Of a stretch of 60,000 nucleotides of DNA, positions 36,144 through 47,201 are shown in pieces; positions within the stretch are counted from its first letter, which is position 1, and every line of letters begins with the position of its first letter. The notes below the pieces were generated by a model. The model was not told where the DNA came from. It was given only the letters and a program-made list of their open reading frames with translations, and searched no databases. Position numbers and translations under genes: made by a program. The stretch covers positions 91,432,756 to 91,492,755 of the forward strand of contig CM060731.1 of the NCBI GenBank assembly GCA_030704615.1, in the 5' to 3' direction. This stretch comes from Takakia lepidozioides (Eukaryota > Streptophyta > Takakiopsida > Takakiales > Takakiaceae).

Positions 36144-36289
36144 AGCGGACGACATTGGTGGGAATAACGTGCCAAAAAGTGGCCCACAGACGAAAAACTC
36201 TAAGTTGAGTATCGAATTAGACAAAAAAACGCGAAAAACTTGATGTAACGATTGGAAATTGTTGATGAAGGGTCGATACGGGCGTCTGT

Positions 36290-37010
36290 GGATGGAAATT
36301 TGGCGCCGTTTTTCCATCCTGCAGATGTTCTCTGTCGGCCAGGTGTCGGCCTCTCCCCCCGAGACGACTACATCCGAATGGCCTCGGATGGAAATTCGGC
36401 GCCATTTTTCCATCCGGGGGATGTTCTCTGTCGTCCAGGTGTCGGCCTCTCCCCCTGAGACGACTTCATCCGAACGGCCTCGGATGGAAATTTGGCGCCG
36501 TTTTTCCATCCGGGGGATCTTCTCTGTCGGCCAGGTGTCGGCCTCTCCCCCCGAGACGACTTCATCCGAACGCCCCCGGATGGAAATTCGGCGCCGTTTT
36601 TCCATCCGGGGGATGTTCTCTGTCGGCCAGGTGTCGGCCTCTCCCCCCGAGACGACTTCATCCGTGCGGCCTCGAATGGAAATTCGATGCCGTTTTTCCA
36701 TCCGGGGGATGTTATCTGTCCGCCAGGTGTCGGCCTCTCCCCCCGAGACGACTTCATCTGACCGGCCTCGGATGGAAATTCGGCGCCGTTTTTCCATCCG
36801 GGGGATGTTCTCTCTTGTCCAGGTGTCAGCCTCTCCCCCCGAGACGACTTCATCCGAACGGCCTCGGATGGAAATTCGGCGCCATTTTTCCATCCGGGGG
36901 ATGTTCTCTGTCGTCCAGGTGTCGGCCTCTTCCCCCGAGACGACTTCATCCGAACGGCCTCGGATGGAAATTCGGCGCCGTTTTTCCTTCCGGGGGATGT
37001 TCTCTGGCAG
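36290..37010. repeat. 96-bp tandem repeat, 8 units, each with a palindrome
   Basis: GGATGGAAATT begins at 36290, 36386, 36482, 36578, 36674 (GAATGG), 36770, 36866 and 36962: seven steps of exactly 96 bp. Each unit holds arms GGATGGAAA/TTTCCATCC around CGGCGCCG and a spacer with GTGTCGGCCTCTCCCCC and GAGACGACTTCATCCG. Because 96 is divisible by 3, long frames stay open on both strands (plus 36259-37404, minus 37190-35991) with 32-residue periods. I treat these as repeat-born, not as genes. Confidence 0.9.
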
Positions 37011-37261
37011 GCACGTGGGGCCGTTACCCTCCGATTGGACTTCATGTCGAAGTAAATGCTGCGCCTCATTCCTGGGTACGGTTATATTTAATGCTGCTCT
37101 TTTTCTTTGCCACTTGCCAACCTTCGCTCGTGACCCACGCATTTCCAACCGAGATAGCAACAACACTTCCTCGCTCCGAGCTCCTCTCACTTCATCTTCC
37201 CCACACTCCCCCTTTCCTACGCACCCTCTCTACTTCCTGGCAGCCCTTTCAATAGTCGGCG

Positions 37262-37796
37262 ATGGCATGCCGGGATCCCAGCAACTGCCCAAACAAGCAT
37301 CTCACCCCGTGGGACTTCTCGCCCAAGTCAGGGGATATTTTCATATACCTGCAGGATTGGATAGACCACTCTCAGCAGAGGAGGGTGCACCTGTCCGCTC
37401 TTGAGTACCTTCTTGGCTTCCACGATCAGCCTTGCGGGGACGGGCTTGCGCGGCTTTGGTGCCTGCGAATCGTTGATCTGCAGTATCCGCCTACATGGAA
37501 CATCCCCAAAAGCCGCACGGCCTTCCTACATCATTGGAGGTGTTGCCAATGGGCCTACAAGGATTCCATCGCAAACAGTGTATGGGGACATTCTCATAAG
37601 CTATGAGGATGAGTCCTATGGACACAGAGTCTCCACAGCAAAGATCTCAATTTACGATGGTGCATATATCGGAGGACATGACACCGTTGTCCACTACACA
37701 AAAGGATAACAGGCTACATCCATTGTCTTCACCTACCGACACCCTATCAGTCATGAGCTTGTTGAGAGGCCAATCGAGGTTCCAGCTTCTTGGTGA
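37262..37796 (+). pseudogene. Unknown protein family, copy 1
   Basis: ATG at 37262 opens MACRDPSNCPNKHLTPWDFS, then SGDIFIYLQDWID, ALEYLLGFHDQPCGDGLARL, LWCLRIVDLQYPPTWN and HHWRCCQWAYKDS. The frame then shifts at about 37575 into VYGDILISYEDESYGHR and SIYDGAYIGGHDTVVHYTKG. A TAA (37707-37709) interrupts just before a tail ending SHELVERPIEVPASW and TGA. The same blocks in the same order occur in the copies at 46.66-47.06 and 47.48-47.81 kb, which proves a shared ancestor. I know no domain matching W-x-C-x-Q-W-x3-D and GDI-x2-S-x-EDE-x2-GH. The copy starts 250 bp after the 96-bp palindrome array. Confidence 0.65.
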
Positions 37797-38139
37797 GAAT
37801 AGTGCAACACGGGAGAAAATTCCCAACTTACCTAAGCATAGATGGCATGCATACTTTTGGCTTCCCTCGGCTTGTGAGGGCATGCATACTTGTCACAGTT
37901 CATTATTAATAAAAATGTCTCATTTGAACCAAAGTTCCACTTTTTGCGCAATGTTGCATTTTGTTGAATGTTGACTTTTGGCAGCGTGGGTCTGGCACTC
38001 AATCTTGCAATGAGACCCACTGGAATGGCGAGTTCCACCATCGGACAGCGTCATATACAAGGCTGTTAGGGACTTTATTTTCCCGCCAAATGCGCCTTCT
38101 ATCCTGGCGCCTTCCACGAAACAATCCGCGAATCATAGA

Positions 38140-40828
38140 GTGGGTACCTCAAAGAGAGAAGTCCGCAACGAAGTAAATCCAGAGCCGACCCCATCAATGA
38201 AGATGAGCGAGAACCGGGTTGTTCACAACCTGTCCGACTCAGACGAGGTCATGGAAGTTCCAAGATCATCTTGGAGATCAGGCAAGTCCTCAATGGACAT
38301 CAGCGGACGAGGGAGTCATATTCCCAGCACGAGCTCACCAATTCGATCCATTCTTGAAATTTTGCGAGGGCTTCACATGGAGGGACACCGCTCGGAGCTG
38401 GCTGGGCTGGACTACAGCAAGTTCACAATTAAATCCGTTACATGCCTTCCCGCAGACGTCGACGGTAATATCTTCTTTGAGTTCCCTCCTCGAACGGACT
38501 ATTTGAGGGCGTCCGGAATGTTGACAGATATGGATAGGAAACATGAAGGTCATCCTTGGTGCATCACCAAAACCACCAGCATGAAGATGCTCGATGGTGT
38601 GCGAGTGCACTACGTTGTTTGTGCGGGCGCGTTGCGGTGTTTCTCCCCAACTTGCTTCCACTTTAAATCCAGAGGTCACAGGAACGAGACGGATTGGACA
38701 GGCACAGCTCATCAACCATTTCAAGCTCAGGAGAAGGTTCCAAACTCCACATTTAAGTGTGCGCATTGCAAAGAACCACCACATTGCATGTCTGTTTGTA
38801 ATGCCAAGCAGTTCTATGTGTTGCACCGTTTCCCTGACTTCACCGAGCTTGCATACACGTTGGTTCCCATTGTCACAAATTGGCGAGGGGGAACTCGCGG
38901 GAGGCTGCCCACGAGGCAGAGCAGCTCGTTCAGGAGGAGGTTAAGTTGAGACCTGGTGCCAAACCCAAACAGATACAACTGCAGGCCGCCCATAAGATGG
39001 CATTGGCCAGAATTATGTCGGAAGACGGCTCCGACAGAGTTCCTCTCGATGAGAAGAAAATGGAGGCATTGCTGGAGTCAGTGTCCCACGTCTGTTCACC
39101 GAATGTCCGAAACCTCATTGTCTCCTGCAAACAGAGAATTGGGCGTGGCTCGGATATGCATTCCATTCTGGAGGTGAAGCGACGATGTGGATATGACTAC
39201 ATTCATGTAAGTAGGTTTCCAGGACAAGGGACTGAGGCAGATCGTTGTTTCGTATTCAAAATGTCCACGTGTGGGCCTGGCAGCGGCGTGGAACTAGTCC
39301 ACCGGATGACGAGTGGGGACTTGTCAAACAGTTGGGTCATGTTCGACCATATCAAGCGAATTACAAATCATCAGTGGGTGACAATGGGTGCACATGTCTA
39401 CGACAGCCACTGCAGGATGCTAATGACAATTGCTATTTGTGAGATGAAAGGAGAGGACACACAATCGGAGATGCTTCTTTGGCAGGGAATAAACGAACAG
39501 ATGGCCAGGGCGGGATTGCCCCCTCCCAATTTTCGTGGTTTCATGGCGAACAACGCACAAGCAAATTGGGCTGCCATCCGAAGGGTGTACGGGGAAGACC
39601 CCAATGTTCCAATGGAAGGCAATGAGAGATCTTGTGGGTTCCATTTTCTGCAGAGCTTGTCGCAGTACACAACCAGGCTCGTGGCGCCAGATTTCAGAGA
39701 GGAGCACCGTTCCATGTGTCTTGCGTGGAAGCATGCTCCTATCTTGGATGATGCAGAGACACAGTTTGCATGTATACGGGCTTGGTGGACAACGTCAGGT
39801 GCTGTAAAGAAATCAGACAAGGGAGCAATGGTCAGTTGGCTAGCATGGTGGCATTATCGTTTCCTCCAGTTCGGCGACTATATGCGGGAGGTGAGTTGGA
39901 CGAATTCGCGTCCCGTTGAATATTATGCTACTCATTATTTGTAACTTGCTTGTAACCTCAACATGTGCATGTGTAGGACATGTGTCTCAACTCCGACACC
40001 GACATGCCGACAACAAACATGGCCGAATCAGTACATTCTTCCTGGCGTGCCTCCTCTGCGGCGCATCTGGTGGACATCCTCACTGCCACAACGGAGGACA
40101 TTGTGAGGTCAATTATGCAGCAATGCAGGTACAATGAGTTCTTGAAAGGGAAACAGTGGGGCTTGGAGCCGGACAAGCAGGAAATGCTGATGCGGACTGC
40201 CTCCAGATCGAAGAATCCTCGGAAGCGGGTGACAGTCTTGCGAGAGGGCTTTCGGGACACGCCATTGCTTCGAAGAGGCCAACACTTGGAAGGAGATGTT
40301 CACACCCGTCCAGTGAGACGAAGACTTGACGAGGCACCTGGCGGAGAAGAGGATTCATAGCGAGCTGACAAGAATATTCGCACGCTCCCTCGTGGTCCGG
40401 TGATGTTGCCCGAGGAGGTCTCGTCGAGCACCGCAAGTCCTGCACATTCAAGATTGCCATCTCCTTTGAGCACAGGGCACGTGCCCGAGGAACATAACGA
40501 GCCATCTGTAGTAACGCAGTACAACATACGCATTGTGGAGACAAGAGTGTTGGAGTCACAGTGGAGAATTGCAAGGACATTGCCGACATTTCGAGGGAAG
40601 TGTTGTGCCATCCGGGTGGATACGAGAGCACGTTGTGGTGAGATGATTCGGAGGAACCTACACGGTGCTGTACCTACACCTTGTTTCAGCGACATATTTT
40701 TGACTCCCACATTTTCTCACGCCACAACGCAGACGTTTTGGTTCTGTAGGCACGACATAATGACCTGTGTATTTGGCAAGCCCAAGTGCGGGATCAACTC
40801 TTCACACATGGTCGCTAGAAATTCGTGA
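38140..40828 (+). pseudogene. MULE-like transposase relic (two exons)
   Basis: Exon 1 ends at 39890 (donor GTGAGT) and exon 2 starts at 39977 (acceptor GTGTAG), joining in phase. An N-terminal cysteine/histidine region (CFSPTCFHFKSRG, FKCAHCKEPPHCMSVC) looks like a DNA-binding zinc finger. A frameshift near 38890 precedes NSREAAHEAEQLVQEE. The central part has VYDSHCRMLMTIAICEMKG (first expected Asp), FMANNAQANW (where an Asp is expected, Asn is seen) and CGFHFLQSL. Exon 2 reads TNMAESVHSSW, then a TAG at 40358-40360 interrupts, and the C-terminal module FWFCRHDIMTCVFG follows. The layout fits a MULE-like DDE transposase. The superfamily call is inference. It is inactive. Confidence 0.5.
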
Positions 40829-41013
40829 AAAATAGCAAAGTGGTCTTTCCTCGGACAATGATTTGATCTGTTATACTTGATAAATTCATAAAAAAAAATT
40901 ATTGGGTTCTTTCTGGAATATAAGATGACTGTATAGTATGAGCTCAACGACACAGACCACACTATGACTGTTCACGTACTATATAGTCCAAGAGCCTAGG
41001 TACTTAATCAAGT
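40800..41013. repeat. Start of the CTTTCCTCGGACAATGATT repeat block
   Basis: Shares ACTCTTCACACATGG, GCAAAGTGG and TTTCCTCGGACAATGATT with the units at 41.7-42.95 kb, and begins within the transposase relic's last codons. The hAT element at 41022 is inserted in it. Confidence 0.6.
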
Positions 41014-41021
41014 GTTCACAC

Positions 41022-41714
41022 TCACGAAAATATGATACCAGACTGGTCCTGGTATCACAAGGGCCCACATTTCCCAATACTGTTATGGTCATGGTATTGT
41101 GGTAAGGGGGCCGGGTAGGGTATATGAGGGGTATATAACATGAAATTGTGGATGTATATTAGTAGGGTATCAATATTTGTTTTTCCCCATCTCATGTGGA
41201 GGGAATATGAATATTGCCTAGGTATGTATATGAAATATTTAGTAGATCAAGAAAATATTCAATAATCTGAGAAAAAGAATTGACCTTCACAATGGATCAC
41301 AATTACAACACAATGCACATACCAAATACATTGCTCATACACATTGCACATTGCAAAAATACACCATACCATACATGTATTTTTGCACATTGCACATGAG
41401 TATAAAGCAGATGCCATAAATGCCAAAATGCCCTTGAGTCCCTTGCCCTAACTCGACACACATACACCTAATGAGGACCTAATGTGCCTTTGGAAGCTCA
41501 CATAGCAGCAATACTGGTATCAATACCAATCTTGTCCATCGCTATACCAGACGTATATGGTATATACCATAGTATAGAGCAAGGTATATATTGCCCCTAG
41601 TATGGTATTGCCCGGGTATTGGCCACCCTACCTACCACCCGGGTATGGTATTACCTACCCGGGTTGATATCAGTATTGATACCCGGGTTGGACCTATATA
41701 CCGGTCCAACCCTA
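41022..41714. mobile_element. hAT-like MITE, copy 2 (inverted, one end damaged)
   Basis: Similar to copy 1 at 28.8-29.5 kb but in the opposite orientation. The right end keeps ATACCGGTCCAACCCTA. The left end starts at TCACGAAAATATG, lacking about 16 bases of the terminal repeat. The 8 bases outside it (GTTCACAC at 41014-41021) match the right flank GTTCACAT (41715-41722) at 7 of 8 positions, a plausible aged target duplication. Confidence 0.75.
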
Positions 41715-42960
41715 GTTCACATATGGTCGCTGGAAATTTGTGGAAAATAGCAAAGTGGGCCCTCTTGGAACAATGAATGGATATATTACTAAACAAATTC
41801 AAGGAAAAAATCAATTGAATTTTTCAATAGTTTATTTGTTTGATTTCAAGTGTTTTTTTTCAACTCTTTACACATGAAGTGGGCTTTCCTCGGACAATGA
41901 TTGGATATCTATATAGTAGGGGTGCACCGGCTTCTTTTCATGATTTTGGGACCTGCGGGGTGGGAGATATGGAATTTCAAGTACTTTTGGTCCCTGCAAA
42001 TTCCTGAAAAAATAGCTTCTATGGAACAATGAATGGATATATTACTAAATAAATTCATGGAAAAAAATAAATTGGTTTTTCCAATATATGAAGCAAGTAG
42101 TTTATTAGTTTGTTTTCAAGTGTTTTTTTCAACTCTTCACTCATGAAGTGGATTTTCCTCGGACAATGATTGGATATCTAATACTCAATAAATTCATGGA
42201 AAAAAAAAATGGTTCTTTCAATATATGAAGCAAGGTAGTTTATTTGTTTGTTATCAAGTGTTTTTTTCAACTCTTCACACATGATGTGGGCTTTCCTCGG
42301 ACAATGATTGGATATCTGTATAGTAGGGGGGCACCGGCTTCTTCCCATATTTTTGGACCTGCGGGGTGGGAGATATGGAATTTCAAGTACTTTTGCTCCC
42401 TGCAAATTCCTGGAAAATAGCTTTCCTGGAACAATGAATGGATATATTACTAAATAAATTCTTGGACAAAAATAAATTGGTTTTTCCAATATATTAAGCA
42501 GTTTATTCGTTTGTTTTCAGGTTTTTTTTCCAACTCTTCACACATGAAGTGGATTTTCCTCGGACAATGATTGGATATGTAAATAGCCTTCCTAGAACAA
42601 TGAATGGATATTTTACTAAATAAATTCGTGGAAAAAATAAAATTAGTTTTTTCAATATATGAAGCAAGTAGTTTATTCGTTTGTTTTCAAGTGTTTTTTT
42701 CAACTCTTCACACATGAAATGGATTTTCCACGGACAATGATTGGATATGTAATACTCAATAAACTCATGGAAAAAAAAAATTGGTTCTTTCAATATATGA
42801 AGCAAGATAGTTTATTTGTTTGTTTTCAAGTGTTTTTTTCAACTCTTCACACATAAAGTGGGCTTTCCTCGGACAATGATTGGATATCTAATAGTCAATA
42901 AGTTCATGGAAAAAAATAAATTGGTTCTTTTTGGAATGTAAAATTATTGTATGGTATGCG
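41715..42960. repeat. Degenerate tandem repeat, six or more units
   Basis: The segment TTTTTTTCAACTCTTCACAC...TTTCCTCGGACAATGATTGG recurs with starts near 41862, 42124, 42263, 42527, 42690 and 42832, at alternating spacings of about 140-165 and 260 bp. Between these lie related AATAAATTCATGGAAAAA and GAAGCAAGTAGTTTATTTG segments, so two sub-units alternate in part. No coding content. Confidence 0.75.
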
Positions 42961-43129
42961 TTCAACGATGGAGCCCACACTATGCATGTTCACGTAGTCT
43001 CTAGTCCAAGAACTTAAGTATTGTGCCACAAAAAAAAAAAAAAAAAACTACCCGAGAATTCCATAGAAAATAAAATAACAAAAAGAAGCTGTCGCTTCAT
43101 TTCTTAAACTAAAAAAAAGCAGCAACCAC

Positions 43130-43650
43130 CAAGTGGCGTCGCTTTATTTTTTATTATTAATAATAGGACGACGCCGTAAATATGGCGGTCGTTTTATATT
43201 TTTAAAAATAAAAAACAAGGGACCACCAATTGGCACCCCCTTCATTTTTTGAAATAACAGAAAGTAGCGACCGCCAATGGGCGGTCACTTCATTTTATTT
43301 ATTTTTAAATGACGCGACTGCAAATATGGCGGTCACTTCATATTTTTTAAAATAAAAAACGAGCAATATGACATTAAAAATACAAGCTACCGGTCGCTTG
43401 ATATTTTTGAAATTCAAAAAAATAGCGACCGTCAATGGGCAGTCAATTTATTATTTTTGAAAAAGAATATGACGCGACTGCAAATATGGCGGTCACTTCA
43501 TATTTTAAAAATAGAAAATGAGCAATATGACATTAAAAATACAAGCTGGCGGTCGCTTAATATTTTTGAAATTCAAAAAATAAGCGACCGTCAATGGGCG
43601 GTCACTTTATTTTCTTTTTATAAAAAGTATGAGAGCGACCGTCACGTCAC
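43130..43650. repeat. Array of GACCGCCA / TGGCGGTC palindromes in AT-rich DNA
   Basis: Words GCGACCGCCA, GCGACTGCAA, GCGACCGTCA and TGGCGGTC/GGGCGGTC pair across 3-5 bases at about 43165-43195, 43265-43290, 43315-43340, 43420-43445, 43472-43497 and 43580-43607. They are separated by AT-rich spacers with TATTTTTGAAATTCAAAAA. A roughly 160-bp higher unit is duplicated (43313-43470 and 43470-43627). Confidence 0.75.
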
Positions 43651-43854
43651 GTCCACATCACGCCACGTCACGTCCGAAATGACACCTTGGTAAAATGGTA
43701 CAATGTTAATTTAATGGATCGGGACTTTTGATGGACAATAGGTGTCGGCTCGATGGGCTATTGTTGGTTGTTTCCGGAGAGGATGTTTCCTAACAAATTA
43801 TTACAAGGACTGCCCCCAACAATGAAATTGAACCCATTGTACTTCCTAACAAGG

Positions 43855-43962
43855 TCGTGATAGCCAATAATTGCAGTCGTAACATTTGGACGTCGCGTCT
43901 GGACGTGTCGTGATAGCCAATAATTGCAGTCGTAACATTTGGACGTCGCGTCTGGACGTTCA
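43855..43962. repeat. 54-bp tandem duplication
   Basis: CGTGATAGCCAATAATTGCA followed by GTCGTAACATTTGGACGTCG and CGTCTGGACGT occurs twice in direct succession (about 43855-43908 and 43909-43962). Confidence 0.85.
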
Positions 43963-44504
43963 AATTCTCCACCAATAGCACGTGACGTCCAGACGTGACG
44001 CACATCTCGATGTAACGGCCGAGGTACCGCAGACTTGTCCACGCCACATCACGTCTGGAATGACAACTAGGTAAAATGGTACAATGTTCGTTCAATGAAG
44101 GACTTTTGATGGATTTCATCTGTTTCAGGATAGTTTCGTTCCGTCTTCGTCCTTGCACTCAGGAATGGGGGTGGTGTTGTTAAGATGGTAGCATGTTTTC
44201 TATCTCTACAAAAAAACAACTCTGTGCATTGACTCTCTCAAGAGCAAGTAACCGATTCCCTACGAGTGTGGTGTGTCCTCCTTGGCCTTGTCAAGCACTA
44301 ATATGTGGAGGGCTATCTCTAGTACCCCCCAATCCCCGAAAATAGAGATAGCACCTTCATGCCATCTGGGTAGAGTTGTCGTAACACTGAGAAGTGAAAT
44401 GCAACTCTGTCAGATAAGCTTTGAACGATGGCTGCCCACATCGAAGGCATGAAGTGCTTCAAACCCTCCACCAACAGCAGGTGACGTCCGATATGACGCA
44501 CATT

Positions 44505-44655
44505 TGGATGGGACCACTCTTCAACCTCCATTGGAGGCTCCATAGAGCCTAATTGGAGAGAGCAATCAGCAGCTGGTAGTGTGTGGAGTCAAGGCTTCGT
44601 CGATATATGTGGATGGGACCAGCCCTCAACTTCATTGGAGGCTCCACAGAGACTA
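44505..44655. repeat. Diverged direct duplication (about 104-bp period)
   Basis: GGATGGGACCACTCTTCAAC with CATTGGAGGCTCCATAGAG (about 44508-44550) recurs as GGATGGGACCAGCCCTCAAC with CATTGGAGGCTCCACAGAG (about 44612-44655). Confidence 0.7.
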
Positions 44656-44742
44656 AGAGAGAGAGAAGACTCCGGCCGAGGCCGGCGTAACTAAGAGCCA
44701 CTTCGCCTTGCGGCTACTGCCCCCTTTCGAGGGTGGGCCCTA
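44656..44742 (-). mobile_element. SINE fragment, minus strand
   Basis: On the minus strand it reads GGGGGCAGTAGCCGCAAGGCG, CTTAGTTACGCCGGCCTCGG, GGAGTCTTC, then a TCTCTCTC tail, nearly the same as the copy at 9.54-9.63 kb. It is 5'-truncated. I could not identify a clear target duplication. Confidence 0.7.
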
Positions 44743-44756
44743 TATAAATATGACAG

Positions 44757-45716
44757 GTGTCCAGGGGATGTACAGGCCAGGAAGAAGCGCTCGAGCGCGT
44801 CCACACCCAATACTACCACACAGGGCAGCCCATTGGGCCGGGGGTTGTTGAAGCAAGTGCATCCAACCAAGTCAAAGTCACCACAGACGAAACGCCCTCC
44901 CACCAGACCTGTTGCCCAGTACCCTCCATACACACATTACCCATATGCTTACCCCCTCCTGAACACTATGGTGTTGCACATGCCTATGACTCTGAGTTCC
45001 CTCCTCCCCCCCCCATCTGCTTATGCTTTCCACCCACGCCCTCATGGTTACCCTCCATGTGGGGCACCACCATATTCAGCCTACGCCCCATACTCTCGCC
45101 ATCCCCTGCCTCCTCATTGCAATCAGAACCCACACCATCCAACCATGATGAGGAGTTTGCAGCTCATAATTCGGAGGTGCCTATGTCAGCGAAGGACCGA
45201 GCTAATTTCCTGCGGCGGGAGAATCGATAGGCCAAATCTGCTGCCAACAAAGTGAAAGCAGAGCGAGTGCAGGCAGGTCTTCCCCCACAAGTAGTTGTTA
45301 TCACCAGTGCGGGTCATCCAGTAGGACCTTCCCGCAATACATGGCATGCAGCCATGAAGGGGCAGATGTTTCGCTTGTGTGACCTGTCATTGCATATACA
45401 AGACCAGGATGAGGCAAACGTCAAGGAATTGTATAGGATACTGACCTCTACGTTTTTGTACACTCCACGTTCCTTGGACTATGAGCATCTGCGTCAAACA
45501 CTTGGAAGGTGTTTGAAGACTCAACGGTCAGATCTGCATGTATTTTACAAGGCAGAGCAGGGAAGACCATTGCATGTGAACGAAGAGCAATGGACAAGGC
45601 TGGCGGAGTATTGGGCAACAGCCTCGTTTGCGGCCAAGAGAAAGGCAATGAGGGGGTGTAAGGGGAGCATGACAGTCAAGGATGATGATAGTGATGATGA
45701 TTTCCAAGATGGGTAG
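44757..45716 (+). pseudogene. Transposon-type ORF with a single in-frame TAG
   Basis: One frame runs from 44757 to the stop at 45716, broken only by a TAG at 45228-45230 in the context RRENR*AKSAANK, where CAG to TAG would explain it. The N-terminal part is proline/tyrosine-rich. The C-terminal part (PRSLDYEHLRQTLGRCLKTQ, EEQWTRLAEYWATASFAAKR, ending DDDSDDDFQDG) resembles the conserved region of plant CACTA/En-Spm-associated transposase proteins, where W-x2-L-x2-YW-x6-A is followed by basic residues. That family link is weak. Alternatively it is a gag-like ORF. Confidence 0.45.
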
Positions 45717-45849
45717 AATTTTAAATAACTCTTTGTACATTTACATTTTCTTCCTGAATATATAAAGGTATTTCTCCACGCTGTTGAGGTCCCTTCTCCC
45801 ATGTGCTTCTAAACGACACCATCTCTGAAACCACGTCCTTCCCAAAACC

Positions 45850-46380
45850 GGAAATGCGGTGCCGCATTTCCAAGTCGGAACGGAAAAATGGAAATGTGGC
45901 AACTGCAAATACATCGTTTTGGAAATGCGGCACCGCATTTCCATAACCGGGGCAGGAACAATTTTCCGTTTCCTGTTTTGGACATCAGAAATCGTTCGGC
46001 CGAACGGAAATGCGGTGCCGCATTCCATTTTCGACATGGAAATTTTTCCCATGCCGGACGTTATTCCCATGCTGGACATGGAAATACGGTGCCGCATTTC
46101 CATTCTAGAGATGGATGTTTGTCCAATTCCAGACCCTTCGACGGGAATGCGGCACCGCATTCCATTGTGCTGGACAGAAATGCGGTGCCGCATTCCATTG
46201 TCCAATACGAAATTTCGATGACGGATATGGAAATGCGGTGCCGCATTTCCAATTCGAAGTATGAAATGCCATTACAAGAAAGGAAATGCGGTACCGCATT
46301 TCCGTTGCGACCAGAACAGCGGAGTGGGAGCTGTCGGACATCAATGCATGGAAACAAAGGAAATGTTGTGCCGCATTTCC
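45850..46380. repeat. Array of 9 palindromes, arms GGAAATG/CATTTCC
   Basis: Units at 45850-45871, 45921-45942, 46006-46026, 46080-46101, 46144-46163, 46176-46196, 46229-46250, 46282-46303 and 46359-46380 carry GGAAATG, the centre CGGTGCCG (or CGGCACCG, CGGTACCG), and CATTTCC. Some right arms have lost one T (CATTCC). The 30-60 bp spacers differ. Open frames across it on both strands are by-products. Confidence 0.9.
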
Positions 46381-46657
46381 GAGCTTGGGCATGTACATGT
46401 TTCCGTTTATTCAAAGATGGATTTCTTCGACCTTAGGATTGTGATATCGCTGACTCTGATATATTCATGTGGATAGACACATTGTACAAATGAGACCACA
46501 CATTCTAAACAGTGGGCCAATAACAACAGTTCATTGAATACAATGAAACACAGTACACAGAAGTGAGGGCACGATGGGTTGTTTTATTGATCGAACACGG
46601 TATCTCTCACTAAGCAAGTCCAAACAAATCTAAGCCCTTCCGCCTTCTACATGGGCG

Positions 46658-47059
46658 TCACCAAGTCGACGGAACTTCGATAGCCCTCAAAACAAGCTCA
46701 TTTGTGACTCTGCACCTCCAGGTAAACTGCATTGCGGTCGTTCTGGTGCCCTTGCTGGAGCTGACGTCAATGCCATGCCCATCAATGATACCACCATCAT
46801 ACATTGAGAGGGTCATTGTGGGCCTCATGTGCCCGTGCGATTCGTCTTCACAACTCAACCGAATGTCTCCATACACTGGAAGAGCGGAGTGAACTCCACG
46901 AATATAGTTTTCCCCAATGCAGTCCTCCCTGGTCCACTGGCAGCAGTTCCAGCGCCAAAGCGAGGCCATGCGTGATCTGTCCGACATCCCATTCCAGCTT
47001 GGTATATCGAAGCCAACAATTTGCAGCACCCACAGACCACATTGACCCTCGCCCTCACC
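46658..47059 (-). pseudogene. Unknown protein family, copy 2
   Basis: The minus-strand frame opens after a TGA at 47060-47062 and runs to a TGA at 46658. It reads GEGEGQCGLWVLQIVGFDIP, WRWNCCQWTREDC, VYGDIRLSCEDESHGH, LSMYDGGIIDGHG, and ends NELVLRAIEVPSTW. Each block aligns with copy 1 in order, including the identical stop position after the final Trp. Copy 2 keeps about 14 residues between DC and VYGD that copy 1 lost, and it lacks the N-terminal third (SGDI, LSALEY), so it is 5'-truncated. No start codon is obvious. A single palindrome unit (47202-47229) lies upstream. Confidence 0.65.
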
Positions 47060-47201
47060 TCACTCTGAACCTGCACGGATGAAGATTGGTCTGCTCCATG
47101 AATGTAGCCGTTTCAGTTTCCTTCCGTGCCATGCAAACTATGGGCCGTAAGTGCCAGGTGGGCCTATAGCCACTCGAGATGACTTCATCCATCTCCCCTT
47201 C

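Noticed and set aside
36259-37404. Long frames on both strands across the 96-bp repeat as genes
   Set aside because: They are open because a stop-free 96-bp unit is repeated in register. The text is the same 32 residues over and over, with no start context or known domain.
36290-46380. CRISPR-like array
   Set aside because: Units are palindromes with variable or repeated spacers in a eukaryotic, transposon-rich context. There are no cas genes, and the spacers in the 96-bp array are themselves repeated.
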